Below are positions 46,170 through 57,538 of a stretch of DNA of 64,000 nt, piece by piece. The stretch's first letter is position 1; each line of letters opens with the position of its first letter. The DNA comes from Parietaria judaica (lineage: Eukaryota > Streptophyta > Magnoliopsida > Rosales > Urticaceae). The position numbers and the translations under genes are program-made. The stretch spans positions 9,276,001 through 9,340,000 of the forward strand of contig OX940863.1 in the NCBI GenBank assembly GCA_954871525.1, in the 5' to 3' direction. The notes under the pieces are model-generated. The model made no database searches. It had not been told where the DNA came from and saw nothing but the letters and a program-made list of their open reading frames with translations.

Positions 46170-47189
46170 TTATATTCAAAGAAGCTATTGTATATGAATT
46201 TTAAGCACGTATAGGAGACGAATCAAAACTTAAAGAAAGTATCTAACGCGTCTCGAGAATCGTTTATAGTTTTTATATTATAAAATATCAAGAATAATTG
46301 TACGGATAAAAGCGACAAACTGATGTTGGTCAAATTCAAGAACACGTAAACATGTATTTTGAATTTATTCGTTATTATTTTCTTTAATTTATTTCTCCTT
46401 TATCATAATCTATATAAAATATACTTACCAGAAAGTAATAAAACATACAAATATAATTATTTGAATTTCCCCGTGAAACATTTAGCATGGAGACAAACAA
46501 GTTACCACGTGTTTTGCAATTACAATGAATACGATGGTGTTGGTAATGTTGTAAATATCGGGTCAAACCCTAACTCAAAACCCATATTTTTTTATATGAA
46601 AAAATCCGGACTCAAACTGATTTGGGTTCGAAATAAAACGGACACAGTCTGATCCGGGTTCAGGAATTTTTTTTATTATTTACAAAAAACCAATTTAAAC
46701 CCAAAAAATAAAAATAAAAATAATACAGACCCGGACTGATCCGGGTGTCTGATATGCTCTACATTTACAGGCTTAGGTGTTGGATGTAAATAAATAATGA
46801 TAATAATAATAAAAATAATAATAATAAAAAAAGTGACAATCTTTTGAAGAATAAAATCACAGTTTTTATTCAATTTTGTTTTTAGTTACAACTTATTAAT
46901 CGTAAAATGTATTGATTGGGTATAGGGTGGTCACAGAGTGGAGTGAGTGGTGTCTAATAATGGAGAATTTGAAGGATTTAATGGCTGGGTTGAGTAACAC
47001 CAGGTGGACCTAACCTAACAAGGACAATGCTTAATTAATAATGTACTGAAAACATTGGACCATTTTATTTTATCTTTTTTGCTTGATGGCTTACGTCGCT
47101 TTTCGCTGCTCGTCTCTGATCGCAGCGATTGTTCTGACCCGTTTACTGCCCGGCCATAGTCGAGCTTCTTAGAATCATCCAATGCAGCG
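46170..47189. other. Intergenic DNA with simple repeats
   Basis: It contains TCCGGGT-type short repeats around 46610-46760 and an imperfect AAT repeat at 46796-46830. No gene is supported. Confidence 0.4.
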
Positions 47190-47684
47190 ATTGTGCTCCA
47201 ACGGTTCTACCAAGATAGTTGAATATTTCGACTATCTTATCCGAAGATAGTCGAAATATTCGGTTATTTTTCCCGAAGATAACAAAATATCTAATCATCT
47301 TCAACAAAGATAGACGAAAATTTAGTTATCTTCGTATCCCAATTGTTCATTAAGAGAATTTATGTCCAAAAAAATGTTCGAAATGTTATTTTATTAAATA
47401 TTATGATTTGGGTGCAATTTTATCCCTCCCTAACCGATAAACATGAGTATTTTTTTTTTCATGTTTCCCATTACATATGCGACACGGACTTTCATATTTC
47501 CAATAAAAACATCATGAGCTAATAGATTATAGATACATATACTTGAAATCGTACCTATACTTGCATTGAATTTTTTCTAATAGATTATAATACATACTTG
47601 AACTCGTCTCAAATACAGAAACTAAACCAAATTATGAACCTATATTACAAATAAATATATATAATACATAACAAGTGATCAAAC

Positions 47685-47688
<4 letters not shown>

Positions 47689-47722
<34 letters not shown>
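47689..47722. repeat. (AAT)n microsatellite
   Basis: About eleven ATA/AAT units sit downstream of kinase pseudogene copy 1. Copy 2 of the duplication lacks this expansion. Confidence 0.85.
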
Positions 47723-47727
<5 letters not shown>

Positions 47728-47787
47728 TTGATCCAAACAATTTGGAATCTATATATATGTGTGTGACTGTGTGTACATATATACGAG

Positions 47788-49345
47788 GTTGCAATGGAAT
47801 TAACCAGACCCGGCAGAGCCCGTTTTGGCGGGTAAACCTCTGCCAAAACCGCCTTCTCTGCCCGGTCGCCAATTGCCCAAAGTTCGATATCAACCTCCAG
47901 AAAGACCCGGGGTCTCGCGTGAAGGGTCGGTGATGGTCTTGAGGCCCTGCTTGCTGGTGAGAAACGGGCAGGCCCATGCTACGAGATTCTCCTGCCCCGC
48001 GGGTTGCGTCAGGTCCACCGGCTTCCGTCCCGTCAGGAGCTCCAATAGCACCACGCCATAGCCCGTAACTGTACACCTCGCTCTTCTCCAGCAGATGCCC
48101 TGTCATCGCGTACGCCGGTGCTATGTATCTGAAAATCGGACAACATAGAGACATTAAAAACGTTAAGTTAGTTGGGTATTTGAAGAGAGCTTAGAGTAGG
48201 CGTCGAATAAAAACCGGATGTTTTAGGGTTTTAAAGACTTAATCTATAATCTATATTTTATGTTGTACTTATGATTAATATTAAATATATTCATATTAAT
48301 TAAAATTAATTTCAATTTTTTTTTGAAAGTCTTCGGAAATCCGGAAATCAGTTATGATTTTTAAAAATAGATTACTTTCAAACCTGTGTTTCCATAATAT
48401 CAAGGTTTATTTTCAAGAACCCAGAAATCCGGTTTTCAATTCTGAGTTTTGTAAAATAATGTTGGTTTTGGACCCATTTTCAACCGCTCTCTACCAGTAC
48501 ACAGTACGTACTCGAAAGTCTGCATGAAATGGGTCGAGATGTGTCGGTTTCTGTTGAGGGCTGCTCTTGCCAATCATAAATCCGACACCTAGGGCGCGTA
48601 ATCCTCCTCCAACATAATATTGCCCGACTTGAATCCCCTATGGATCACCGGGGATTCGAGCCCTCGTGCAAATACGCTAATCCCCAGCGCAGCCTTCATC
48701 CACGAGTCCCAATCTAGTGGTTTCACGTCCTTGTCCATTCCTGCAAAAGCTGCCCCATAGGTTAACAGCTTTACAAACAAAACAACTTTCTCCGATTTCG
48801 TACCATGCATGTAAGTGAGACTCGACGCCGCTTCACGAGCTCGTAGACCATGCAGCGAGTCTGTCCTTCTGACCAGATTCCGATGAGTTTCACCAGATTC
48901 CAGTGGTGCAAACAAGCATTTCAACCTCAGCGAGGAACCCTTGGCCTCCGTGTTGGTCGTCGCGTTTGAGGATCTTTCAGGCCACTTCTACGTAACCGGA
49001 CCCGCCCTCCCCGAGCTCTCTCGAAACGTTGAAGATGTCTGTGGATCGGTCGATCTCACTCAGAGTGAAGATCATCCCCGAGCCTTTGTATGTCATCATC
49101 CCCGAGCTCAGAGAAACCAATTTCGTGCGAGCCCCGATCACTCTCTCGAGCGAATCCAGCTGAAACGCGCGTTGATGCTTACGTTTTCTAAGACTAAGAA
49201 TATACTCAAATTCGGAAGCTGCTGGTTTCAGAGTTGGGGGAATCAGGGATTGAGGAGCGTCATAGGTTTGATTGGCTCGAGATCGGAACAAACTCGGTAA
49301 CGATCGATCTCCCTGTCTCTGATTTTCTTTTGAAAACGAACACAA
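47788..49345 (-). pseudogene. ALE2-like receptor kinase pseudogene, copy 1 (kinase part only)
   Basis: Fragments of a receptor-like kinase appear in order on the minus strand. The juxtamembrane region and subdomain I come first (LSSGMMTYKGSGMIFTLSEI, ELGEGGSGYVEVA, about 49345-48977). Subdomains VI-VII follow (PLDWDSWMKAALGIS, PVIHRGFKSGNIMLEEDY, about 48924-48589). Then comes [20 protein letters not shown], followed after a frameshift by [18 protein letters not shown] (about 48130-47800). The parts match plant ALE2/PERK-type kinases. Reasons to call it dead are several frameshifts, the missing DFG segment, loss of the ectodomain and HRD changed to HRG. It was probably inactive before the duplication, because copy 2 shares the HRG change. 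Confidence 0.85.
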
Positions 49346-51014
49346 TATCGTTGATCAACCAACTAGGAATCACTTGGCTCATAATTAATGGGAGTTAGAA
49401 AGTAAACTCTACTGTTTGATCAGCTCATGAACGTTTGGTTTGTGTTTCTTAGCGCCTCTGTTACCACGGATTCAAAGCATGCACGTTTTGGTTCACGATA
49501 AGAGTTGGCTTGGAAAACCAGGAAAGAACGCTGTTTGAGTTTTCATTTCAGTTGTTAGACCGCTTTTTCTTTTTGTTAACGGAGATTGTGTTGCTTTCCA
49601 CCCTACAGTTAGCGAGCTACTAGGTCGTTTATCGTCGGAAATTCTAGCGATTGTCTTGGTTTTTATGTTTTCCGAGTGAGATCACCATTACCAAGTCGGA
49701 ATATATGCAAATTTTAGTGTCTGAATCACCTAATGAGAGAGAATGCTACATCTAGATTAAGGTTCCATTCTGCAGCTAGATGTTCAGGGTACAAGAACAT
49801 AGTTTAAGGTCATTTATCAGCTAAAAGAGGCATTAATCAAGAAGAAACGACCGATCATTATATTTCTTTTTTAGAAATGATTTTATGGACTTTACTACCG
49901 TTTACTGCCTCAATGCGGATTGGAATAGTAGATTCGGTGCGACGATATACTGTATGCGAATTAATATAGAAATATCAATATAGCGCTAAATCTGATGTTC
50001 GTTTTTCCGAACACTTGCAAGCCTTCCTAGCCCAAATCCGATGTTCGTTTTCCCCAAATAAAACTCACTCGAAGTATATCTAGAACTTCTTTTTTTGTTT
50101 TCTTTTTGGAAAATCATATTGTTCTAAATTCTAATCATATTACACACACAAAATATATCGAGTCTAATATTGCTAACAAACATATGTATAAATTAGAGGG
50201 AGATTGTTAAGAAGAATGGTCAAACAATTGCAAAATGATTTTTTTTTTTTTAGGAAATAGGGTTTGATGAGTGAAAAAAGAGCATACTTGCGATGAATCA
50301 TATACGACAGAAAACGAAATTGGATATTCTTAAGAAAAATACGAAATTGAATACCAAAACGACAATAAAGCATTGCATCACGGTCCACATATAGAACATA
50401 GCTTGCAAACAAGTGAATCCGAAACCGATACTGAAATTGGAGAGTAAAACCGATAATAGAAACATAAAACGACAAAAGATAAAATTGTATTAATTTAACA
50501 AAACGTAATAAGAAAACAAAATTCGATGTTCTAAGCATGAACTAACAGAGTAAAAGGACCCATCCCATAAAATGTTGTGGGTAGAAATGGACCATGTGGG
50601 TAGAAATGGAAAAGGGATTTCATTCATGGTAAAATTGGTATTTACACCTACACAAACAAGTAATGTAAATGTGGCAAAAGTACCACATAATGTATATCCT
50701 AGAGAACTATACACATATTCAACAAATGTGAATTGAGTCTGTGATACAGATCAAGAAAGAAAATGGCTAGGCATAAGATATCACAATGATTTGTCTCAAA
50801 TCTAGAAACTAAACCAAATTATGAACCAAGATAAGCAGCAAACGCAAAAAGGGAACGCCTAGTTGAAATTTCACGCAGATAGAAGTATAAATCCGGTTTA
50901 GTCATGTACAATCTACTAGCCAAAGATAACAAGTCACATATACAAGAAAAAAAGAATCGCTTAACGGTTTCGGAGAATCGATGAGCGCTCTTCCATTGGT
51001 TTGCAACGGAGCAT
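49346..51014. other. Intergenic DNA between a kinase pseudogene and the RRM gene
   Basis: About 1.7 kb without a supported gene. A short duplicated GGGTAGAAATGGA occurs at 50579-50591 and 50599-50611. The last part probably contains the RRM gene's 3' UTR. Confidence 0.4.
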
Positions 51015-51863
51015 TCACGGACGGCGACTAGCATCCTTGGCCCACATAAGGCGCATGGATTTGTTCTTCAGCTCGGTGTTATGTAGACGTTCAATTGCAT
51101 GGGTTGCTATTACAAAAACAAAAACAAAAATTAATCAAAATTGATTCGTTGCTGCTAGCCAAACATTACAGAATACAAATTGAACAGTCTACAACGGTAA
51201 AACCAAGAACGAGAAAGGAACCCGGGATCATTACCAATCGATTTGGAAAAGAAATCGATCCACGCGTAGCGCAGAAGCTCGTCGTTGTCTGAGTCCGTGC
51301 CGAGGCGGATACCGGCGACGGCGGAGGCAGGAATCCCGCAACTCTTGAGTGCGTAGGAGAGGTCGACCTTTGCAACATCGGAATCCAAGTTGTCCACGTA
51401 CAGTGTCGCCTCCGGAACTGGCGGCTTCATCTTTCTTGGCTCCAAGGCGCTTTGATCGCAAGCCCTGGCTCTACGCTTGGCATCTATTACAAAAACAAGA
51501 AGATCAATGAGAAGATACTTCAAGATTTTCATGGAGGAGACAATGGGAACGAAACCCCCAAAAATTACACAAAATGTATGCATACAAGAACGAAAAACGC
51601 AAATTACCACGGCCACCGGAGTGCTGCGCAGGATCGAGAACAACGTCGGAATCTGAGCTAGGCTTCGGAGCATCGACAACAAGCTCGGAAGCAGACTTCG
51701 CCATCGCAGGATCAACAACAAGCTCGGAAGCAGCCTTCGCCATCGCAGGATCAACAGCAAGCTCGGGAGCAGACTTCGCCATCGCAGCATCAACAACAAC
51801 ATCGGAAGCAGACTTCGCCATCGCAGCCTTGCGGCGATTCTGATTTCGCCTCTTTCGTGCCAT
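51015..51863 (-). CDS. RRM domain protein with N-terminal 13-residue tandem repeats
   Basis: Three exons join in phase: 51608-51863, 51235-51483 and 51015-51106, giving 198 residues. After a basic start (MARKRRNQNRRK) come five 13-residue units (residues ~14-78) such as PAMAKSASELVVD, encoded by 39-bp DNA repeats. The C-terminal half is an RNA recognition motif. RNP2 reads TLYVDNLD, an RNP1-like RYAWIDFF follows, and the end NKSMRLMWAKDASRRP resembles the first RRM of poly(A)-binding proteins. It likely binds RNA, but its target is unknown. The RNP1 lacks the usual Gly/Phe pattern, so binding may be altered. Both introns end TTTTTGTAATAG or similar, preceded by repeated TTTTTG. The gene is intact. 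Confidence 0.8.
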
Positions 51864-52799
51864 TTTCGAGCTTCGAGAATGGTAGAGAGACAGAGAGAAT
51901 GAGTATCTCATGATGAGAGAGAGAGAGAGAATGTGGTACGGCTAGAGAAAGAGGGAATGGTATATATATAGTTGTGTTGTGTGAGCGGGAAATAACAAAC
52001 GACATGTAGTATATGTTACTTTTATTTTCGTTAAGTTTTCTTAAAGTTATTATTATTTTAAATACATTATTTATTATTTTATAATTATAAATGAGGGAAA
52101 TGTCCATTTAACCCCAACTTTTTTAAAAACTGCGCACAAAATTTATTACGATTAAAAACTACCCAAAATATAATTTATAAACAATAATACCTTTGATTTT
52201 TTATTACGTAGAATTATTCATGATTTCGTTTTATATAATATTCAGCTTCTATTATTTAAATATTCCTATTTTAAAGGAATTATTACACGAGATGTATTTT
52301 GAATACTATAAAGCTATTATTATTTGAATTATATTATTTCCTATTTGTAGGCAGATCTTTGTCATCTCCATCTATAGCATTCATCTCTTTTGATCGCCAT
52401 CTCCCTCGTTTTTTATCATCTCGCCGATTGTTGCCATCTCCGTCGTTCGTTCGTTGTCATATGATGTCGTATTACAGTTCTCGTCTTCAAGCTCGTCAAT
52501 TCAATTGTTCGAGGTTCGTCTCCATTCTTCGATCTATTGTCCGTCTTCTTTCATGTATTCGATTACTCTACTAATTATTGAGAATCTGCCGGATTTGCAG
52601 CCGACGTCTTACATCGATTTCGTCGTCGGTCCCATTAACAGAGGAGATCAGAAAAAGTTTGCGGGGGTGATACGGTTCAATTGCGTAATTCCGGTGCAAA
52701 TTTTTTCTTATACAGAGGTAAATACGATTATTCTGAACATTTGAATTTCTTTATTTTTCATCGCTCTATTATTTTCAAGCAAAAGGATATGTTTTTTGT
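51864..52799. other. RRM gene upstream DNA and unassigned sequence
   Basis: A GA-rich run (51914-51930) marks the probable 5' UTR of the RRM gene. The plus-strand open frames at 52299-52744 show no known domain. No gene is called. Confidence 0.4.
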
Positions 52800-53065
52800 A
52801 AATTCGCAATTGTAATTACACATACGTAGAATATTGTCCGTTGCTTTTCATAATTATAATTACGAAATCATAGTCCATAACTTACAATTAAAGTCGCAAT
52901 TTTAATTACAATTACGAAGAATATGTTCAGTTGAATATTAATCTTTTCATAATTATAATTACGAAGCGATAGTCCATAAGTACAATAAAAGTCGCAATTC
53001 TAATTACAATTACGAAGAATATGTTTAGTTGAATCTTAATATTTTCACAATTGTAATTACGAAAA
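52800..53065. repeat. ~99-bp tandem repeat
   Basis: Units containing TTTTCATAATTATAATTACGAA start at 52845 and 52944, and a variant (TTTTCACAATTGTAATTACGAA) at 53042. Each unit also carries ATAGTCCATAA and AAAGTCGCAATT. An older partial unit precedes them from about 52800. Confidence 0.8.
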
Positions 53066-53524
53066 AATAACTTTCAGTAATTACATAATTTTAGTTACCA
53101 AATTTATCATAATAGTTACGAAATGTGATTAAAGTTACAATAATATAATTAAAAATTTATAATTTATAATTTGTAATTTAATTCACTGTCGTGTAACTAA
53201 AGTTATAGTAACATAAACTCGGTAATTAAACATACTATTTAGTTATTACGTGTAGTGACGAGGTGTATGAGATTAGGCCACACTCAACACACTAAAAAAG
53301 CCCAATATATTTTGTTGGAAAGCCCACACGAAACTCACCCTTTTTTAATTTAATTAAAATATATCAAATTCATCCAGCTTATTAACAACGTAAATATTTA
53401 ACGTGTTAATTTCTGAAGGTATAGATATTTTCTTTCACGATCCTAAAATTCACTATTTCATTTACTTTTAATATTTTATTCCAATTTCGTTGAAATCTTA
53501 TCACTATTAATCTATTAGTCTTTA

Positions 53525-53525
<1 letters not shown>

Positions 53526-53565
<40 letters not shown>

Positions 53566-53566
53566 T
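53526..53566. repeat. (AT)n-(AC)n microsatellite
   Basis: Alternating AT from about 53526 to 53549 is followed by AC from about 53550 to 53566. Confidence 0.85.
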
Positions 53567-53719
53567 TAAACTCATTGAAAAAATAGATCGTGGATAATGA
53601 AAATTTGACTCTAATAAAATTGGATTTACATGGCTAGAAAATTAAGGGTTAATGATGGTATACATCCAAGTTGAAGTTGTATTAAAGCGGGTGGGAGGGT
53701 ATAGTCTTATAAAATTATT

Positions 53720-53995
53720 CAAATTATTCAGACATCTTGGTCGAATATATAAAAATTTCAGTTATCTTCGTCGAATATAGCTGAATACTTCGGACATCAT
53801 GAAGATGTTGCGAATATTTCAGCTATCTTGGTCGATGATGCCTAAAAATTCCGACATTTTTTACTTTGATAGCCGAATATTTCGGCTATCTTATCTGAAG
53901 ATAGCCGAAAAGTTTGGTTATCTTTCCCGAAGATAACAAAATATCCGGTCATCTTCAACAAAGATGGACAAATATTCGGCTATCTTCAGACCTAA
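53720..53995. repeat. Array of short palindromic TTCGGCTATCTT units
   Basis: At least eight imperfect copies of (GAATA)TTCGGCTATCTT or its complement AAGATAGCCGAA occur within 280 bp, in both orientations. Some pairs form hairpins (TTCGGCTATCTTATCTGAAGATAGCCGAA around 53881-53910). A shorter version of the array lies at 47220-47330. Confidence 0.75.
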
Positions 53996-55560
53996 ATGTC
54001 CATTAAGGGTATTTATGTCCAAAAATGTTAAATTTGCTATTTTAGTAAATATTATGTTTTGGGTGCTATTCTATCCATAACCGATAAAAATGAGTAATAT
54101 TTTTTCAAGTTTCCCATAACATATGCGACACAAATTACGGACTTTCACTTTCTAAAAAAAAACATCATGCAACTTCGAAAGCTAATAGATACATATACTT
54201 GCATTAATTTTTTTTTTTTTTTTTTATAGATTATAGTACATACTTGAACTCATCTAAAATACATAAGCTAAACCAAATAATGAACCTATATTACAAATAA
54301 ATATATATAATACATAACAAGTGATCAACCCATAATAAAAAAAAAAATTGAACCATACAATTTGGAATCTCTCTCTCTCTATATATATATATATGTGTGT
54401 GTGTACGAGGTTGCAATGGATTAACCAGACCCGGCAGAGCCTGTTTTGGCGGGTAAACCATGGTCGATCGTCCCTCCCCGCGTGAAGCTCCTAAACCTCT
54501 GCCAAAATCGCCATCTCTGCCCAGTCACCAACGGCCCCAAGTTCCATATCAACCTCCGGAAAGACCCAGGGTCTCGCGTGAAGGGTCGGTGATGGTCTTG
54601 AGGCCCTTCTTGCTGGTGAGGGACGGGCAGGCCCATGCTACGAGATTCTCCTGCCCAGCGGGTTGTGTCAGGTCCACCGGCTTCCGTCCCGTCAGAAGCT
54701 CCAATAGCACCACGCCGTAGCCCGTAGCTGTACACCTCGCTCTTCTCCAGCAGATGCCCTGTCATCGCGTACTCCGGTGCTATGTATCTGAAAATCGAAC
54801 ATAGAGACATTAAAAACATTAAGTTAGTTGAGTATTTGAAGAGAGTTTAGAGTAGGCATAGAATAAAAACCGGATGTTTTAGGGTTTTAAAGACTTAATC
54901 TATAATCTATATTTTGTGTTGTACTTATGTTTAATATAAGATATATTCATATTAATTAAAATTAATTTCAAATTTTTTTGAAAGTCTTCCGAAATCAGGA
55001 AATCAGTTCTGAGTTAATTTAAAAATAGATTACTTTCAAACCCGCATTTCCATAATATCAAGGTTTATTTTCAAGAACCCAGAAATCCGGTTTTCCATTC
55101 TGAGTTTTGTAAAATAATGTTGGTTTTGGACCCGTTTTCAACCGCTCTCTACCAGCGCACAGTACGTACTCGAAAGTCCCCATGAAATGAGTCGAGACGT
55201 GTCGGTTTCTGTCGAGGGCTGCTCTCGCTAATCATAAATCCGATACCTAGGGCGTGTCGTCCTCCTCCAACAACATATTGCTCGACTTGAAGCCCCTGTG
55301 GATCACCGGGGATTCGAGCCGTCGTGCAAATACGCTAATCTCCAGCGCAATCTTCATCAGCGAGTCCCAATCTAGTGGTTTCGCGTCCTTGTCCATGCCT
55401 GCAAATGCTGCCCCGTAGGTTAACAGCCTTACAAACAAAACAACTTTCTCTGATTTCGTACCCATGCATGTAAGTGAGACTCGACAAAACTTCGTAGGTT
55501 TGACTGGCTCGAGATAGGAACAAACTCGGTAACGATCGATCTCCTTGTCACTGATTTGCT
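53870..55560. repeat. Segmental duplication, copy 2
   Basis: Collinear with 47190-49330. Relative to copy 1 it lacks about 430 bp between the juxtamembrane and SSLTYMHG segments (copy 1 positions ~48820-49255) and the AAT expansion. It keeps the same orientation, about 6.6 kb away. Confidence 0.85.
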
Positions 55561-56833
55561 CGAGATCGGAATTTTGATAGCAGAAGACAACCGAGCCCGG
55601 AGAAAACGATCAGCGTTGTGAGGGACGACACGATGATCACCGCCACTGTGCGTTTTCCGATGATGTTTTGTTGTCATCTCGAGATCTCAACTCCGAGAGG
55701 CTTTATCATCACTACGTGGTTGTTCGGGCTGTCGTCCGCTGGGGAAATGCCGAGCTGCGCCGGGGGCGGAGAAGGCAGTAGACCTCCCAATGTGCAAGAA
55801 TTTCGATGGAAACATCCAATGCAAATTAAAAACCGCTCTAATTATTTCGAATGGTCTTTTTCGAACTAGTTCCGGTACATGAGATAGTTTATTTTTTTAT
55901 TTGTTAGTACCGAGGCCGGATTTTCGAACTTGGATAGTGGACGAAAAGGACTTGGTAGTCGCCGAACTGCGAACGCTTAATCGAAATTTGGCAGTCGCCG
56001 AACTGCAAATGCTTAATCGAAACTTGGCGGTGCCAAAACTTGTCGTAGATGAGGAATGCGTCCAATGCGGGGCACCAAGTTAACAACGGCGCCAGTCTTC
56101 TCGAGCTCCTGACAGCTACGTCGGCACCAATTATGCGCACTTTGCTGTGGTTGAGTGCCACGCTGGCCGCGATCTTCTCCACCAGATCGAATGCTAATGG
56201 AAAGAACGTGTAGATTGCGGAGATCACTTGCAGTTTGACCGCATCGAGAGCACGCAACCGCAGGGGGACCTAGTCGGCGTGTACAACAGCAGCTCCATGC
56301 ACGTCACCAATACGCGTTCTGCAAGAAGAACAAGCACCAAGTGTCAAAGGACTGACAGAAAACCGTCGTGTGTGTACCGTACGCAACGTACATGTATTAG
56401 GAAGAGGAGGAGGTGGATGCAAAGCGAGAATTGGCGGCGGCGATGCTATATACATATAGTGGTAGCATGACGGACCCGTCGGCTGCCTCCCTGGCGCGGG
56501 GAAAGGCGACATGGGCGGTGGGTGGCTGCTAGCTTGATGAGCCGGCCTGCCACGGTGGTAGTGATGGTGAAGAAGATGGTAGCATTTATGGTATGCGATT
56601 GCAGGGGAAGAAACCGGGCCATCTGCCTGATTCTCCGGCGGGTTTCTCAAAGGCAGGAGCGCTATGCTTGCCGGCCCGGAAACTGCGAATAAAACCGAAG
56701 AACATTGGCATCGCGGAATTGAAGAACAAACTTGAGTATCGAGTTATAAATTACCTGGTGATCCACCAAATGGCGAGCCATTGGAGGCCAAACATAGCTC
56801 CATCAGCATCAGAATAAGAATAAGAATCTTCAT
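54420..56833 (-). pseudogene. ALE2-like receptor kinase pseudogene, copy 2 (with ectodomain)
   Basis: This copy retains the 5' half. A signal peptide exon (56755-56833, MKILILILMLMELCLASNG) has a good GTAATT donor. A Pro/His-rich stretch follows (56650-56300), then RSPCGCV. The ALE2-type ectodomain is recognisable (ISAIYTFFPLAFDLVEKIAA, SKVRIIGADVAV, about 56230-55910). A transmembrane segment (VAVIIVSSLTTLIVFSGLG, about 55660-55585) follows. The kinase part lacks subdomains I-V. It resumes at SSLTYMHG, has PVIHRGFKSSNMLLEEDD, then [20 protein letters not shown] and a frameshift into [16 protein letters not shown]2 relatives act in epidermis and leaf development. Frameshifts (for example after CGCV), the deletion and the lost catalytic Asp make function implausible. 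Confidence 0.85.
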
Positions 56834-56989
56834 CGCCATTTTCTTCAGCCACAGAAGATTGAATGTGAAAAGAAAATTCCAACACAGCCCAAGTGAGAAA
56901 ATTAAAGCTCATCACTGTGGAGTCCAAAAAGCAGAGTGATGAGGAAAAATAATGCAAAGAAAGTATGGTAATAGTACACTGATAATGAT

Positions 56990-57207
56990 AATAATATTCG
57001 AGGTTGGGTTCCTCCCGGACTTTTTCAGGGTCGAGAGTCCGTCGCCTTTTTCAAGGTCGGGCTTTTACCGTTGTCTCTGAGATCGAGACTTCCCGCCTTG
57101 TTTGTGTCCGAGGCTCTGCCTTTCTCTTTCGAGGTTAGGCTTGGGTTGACTTCTGGGTTTTTGGGCCTTTTGGGTCAAGCCATAATTTTAGGAAAATACC
57201 AATAACA
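56990..57207 (-). repeat. LTR fragment with degenerate short repeats
   Basis: The block is built of units such as TTTTTCAGGGTCGAGAGTCC and TTTTTCAAGGTCGGGC. It ends ...GACTTCTGGGTTTTTGGGCC...ACCAATAACA at 57207. On the minus strand it starts TGTTATTGGTATTTTCC, parallel to the LTR ends near 4.8 and 6.6 kb. No target duplication or partner edge was found. Confidence 0.45.
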
Positions 57208-57538
57208 ATATATACATGATATGATATGTTTGAATTTAAATGGTTATAGTACTAGTGCAAAAAATTTATTCGTTTAGTATAATTGGTTATTACGGAAAAA
57301 ATATATGAGGATTCTCTACTACTTTTGATTAAGTGGTGAAGGAGCATTTCACTATCATCATATTATGTTACATATCCCATCAAATGACAAAAAGAAAATC
57401 AACACATAAATGAATGCTTAGAAATTGAAATATAACAAAATCAGTCATAATCACAATGGAGTTCAAAATTCTGAGCAAAAGACCCTAAAATAATTTAAAT
57501 TTTGTAAATTTAATTTACTAACATTTAGGATATGAAAG

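Larger units (their letters stand above)
47190..49345. repeat. Segmental duplication, copy 1
   Basis: This block is collinear with about 53870-55560. Shared landmarks are the CGAAGATAGTCGAA-type palindromes, the TTTGGGTGC..TATCC spacer, the kinase pseudogene C-terminus and TATGTATCTGAAAATCG. The ACCGGATGTTTTAGGGTTTTAA intron and the TGTTGGTTTTGGACCC segment are also shared. Each copy has private deletions. Confidence 0.85.

Noticed and set aside
47742..48061. Plus-strand open frames over the kinase pseudogene
   Set aside because: They are antisense to the recognisable kinase C-terminus. The same pattern recurs at 54460-54720 for the same reason.
52299..52744. Candidate plus-strand gene
   Set aside because: Two overlapping frames of 91 and 96 codons have no domain, no convincing splice sites and no start context.
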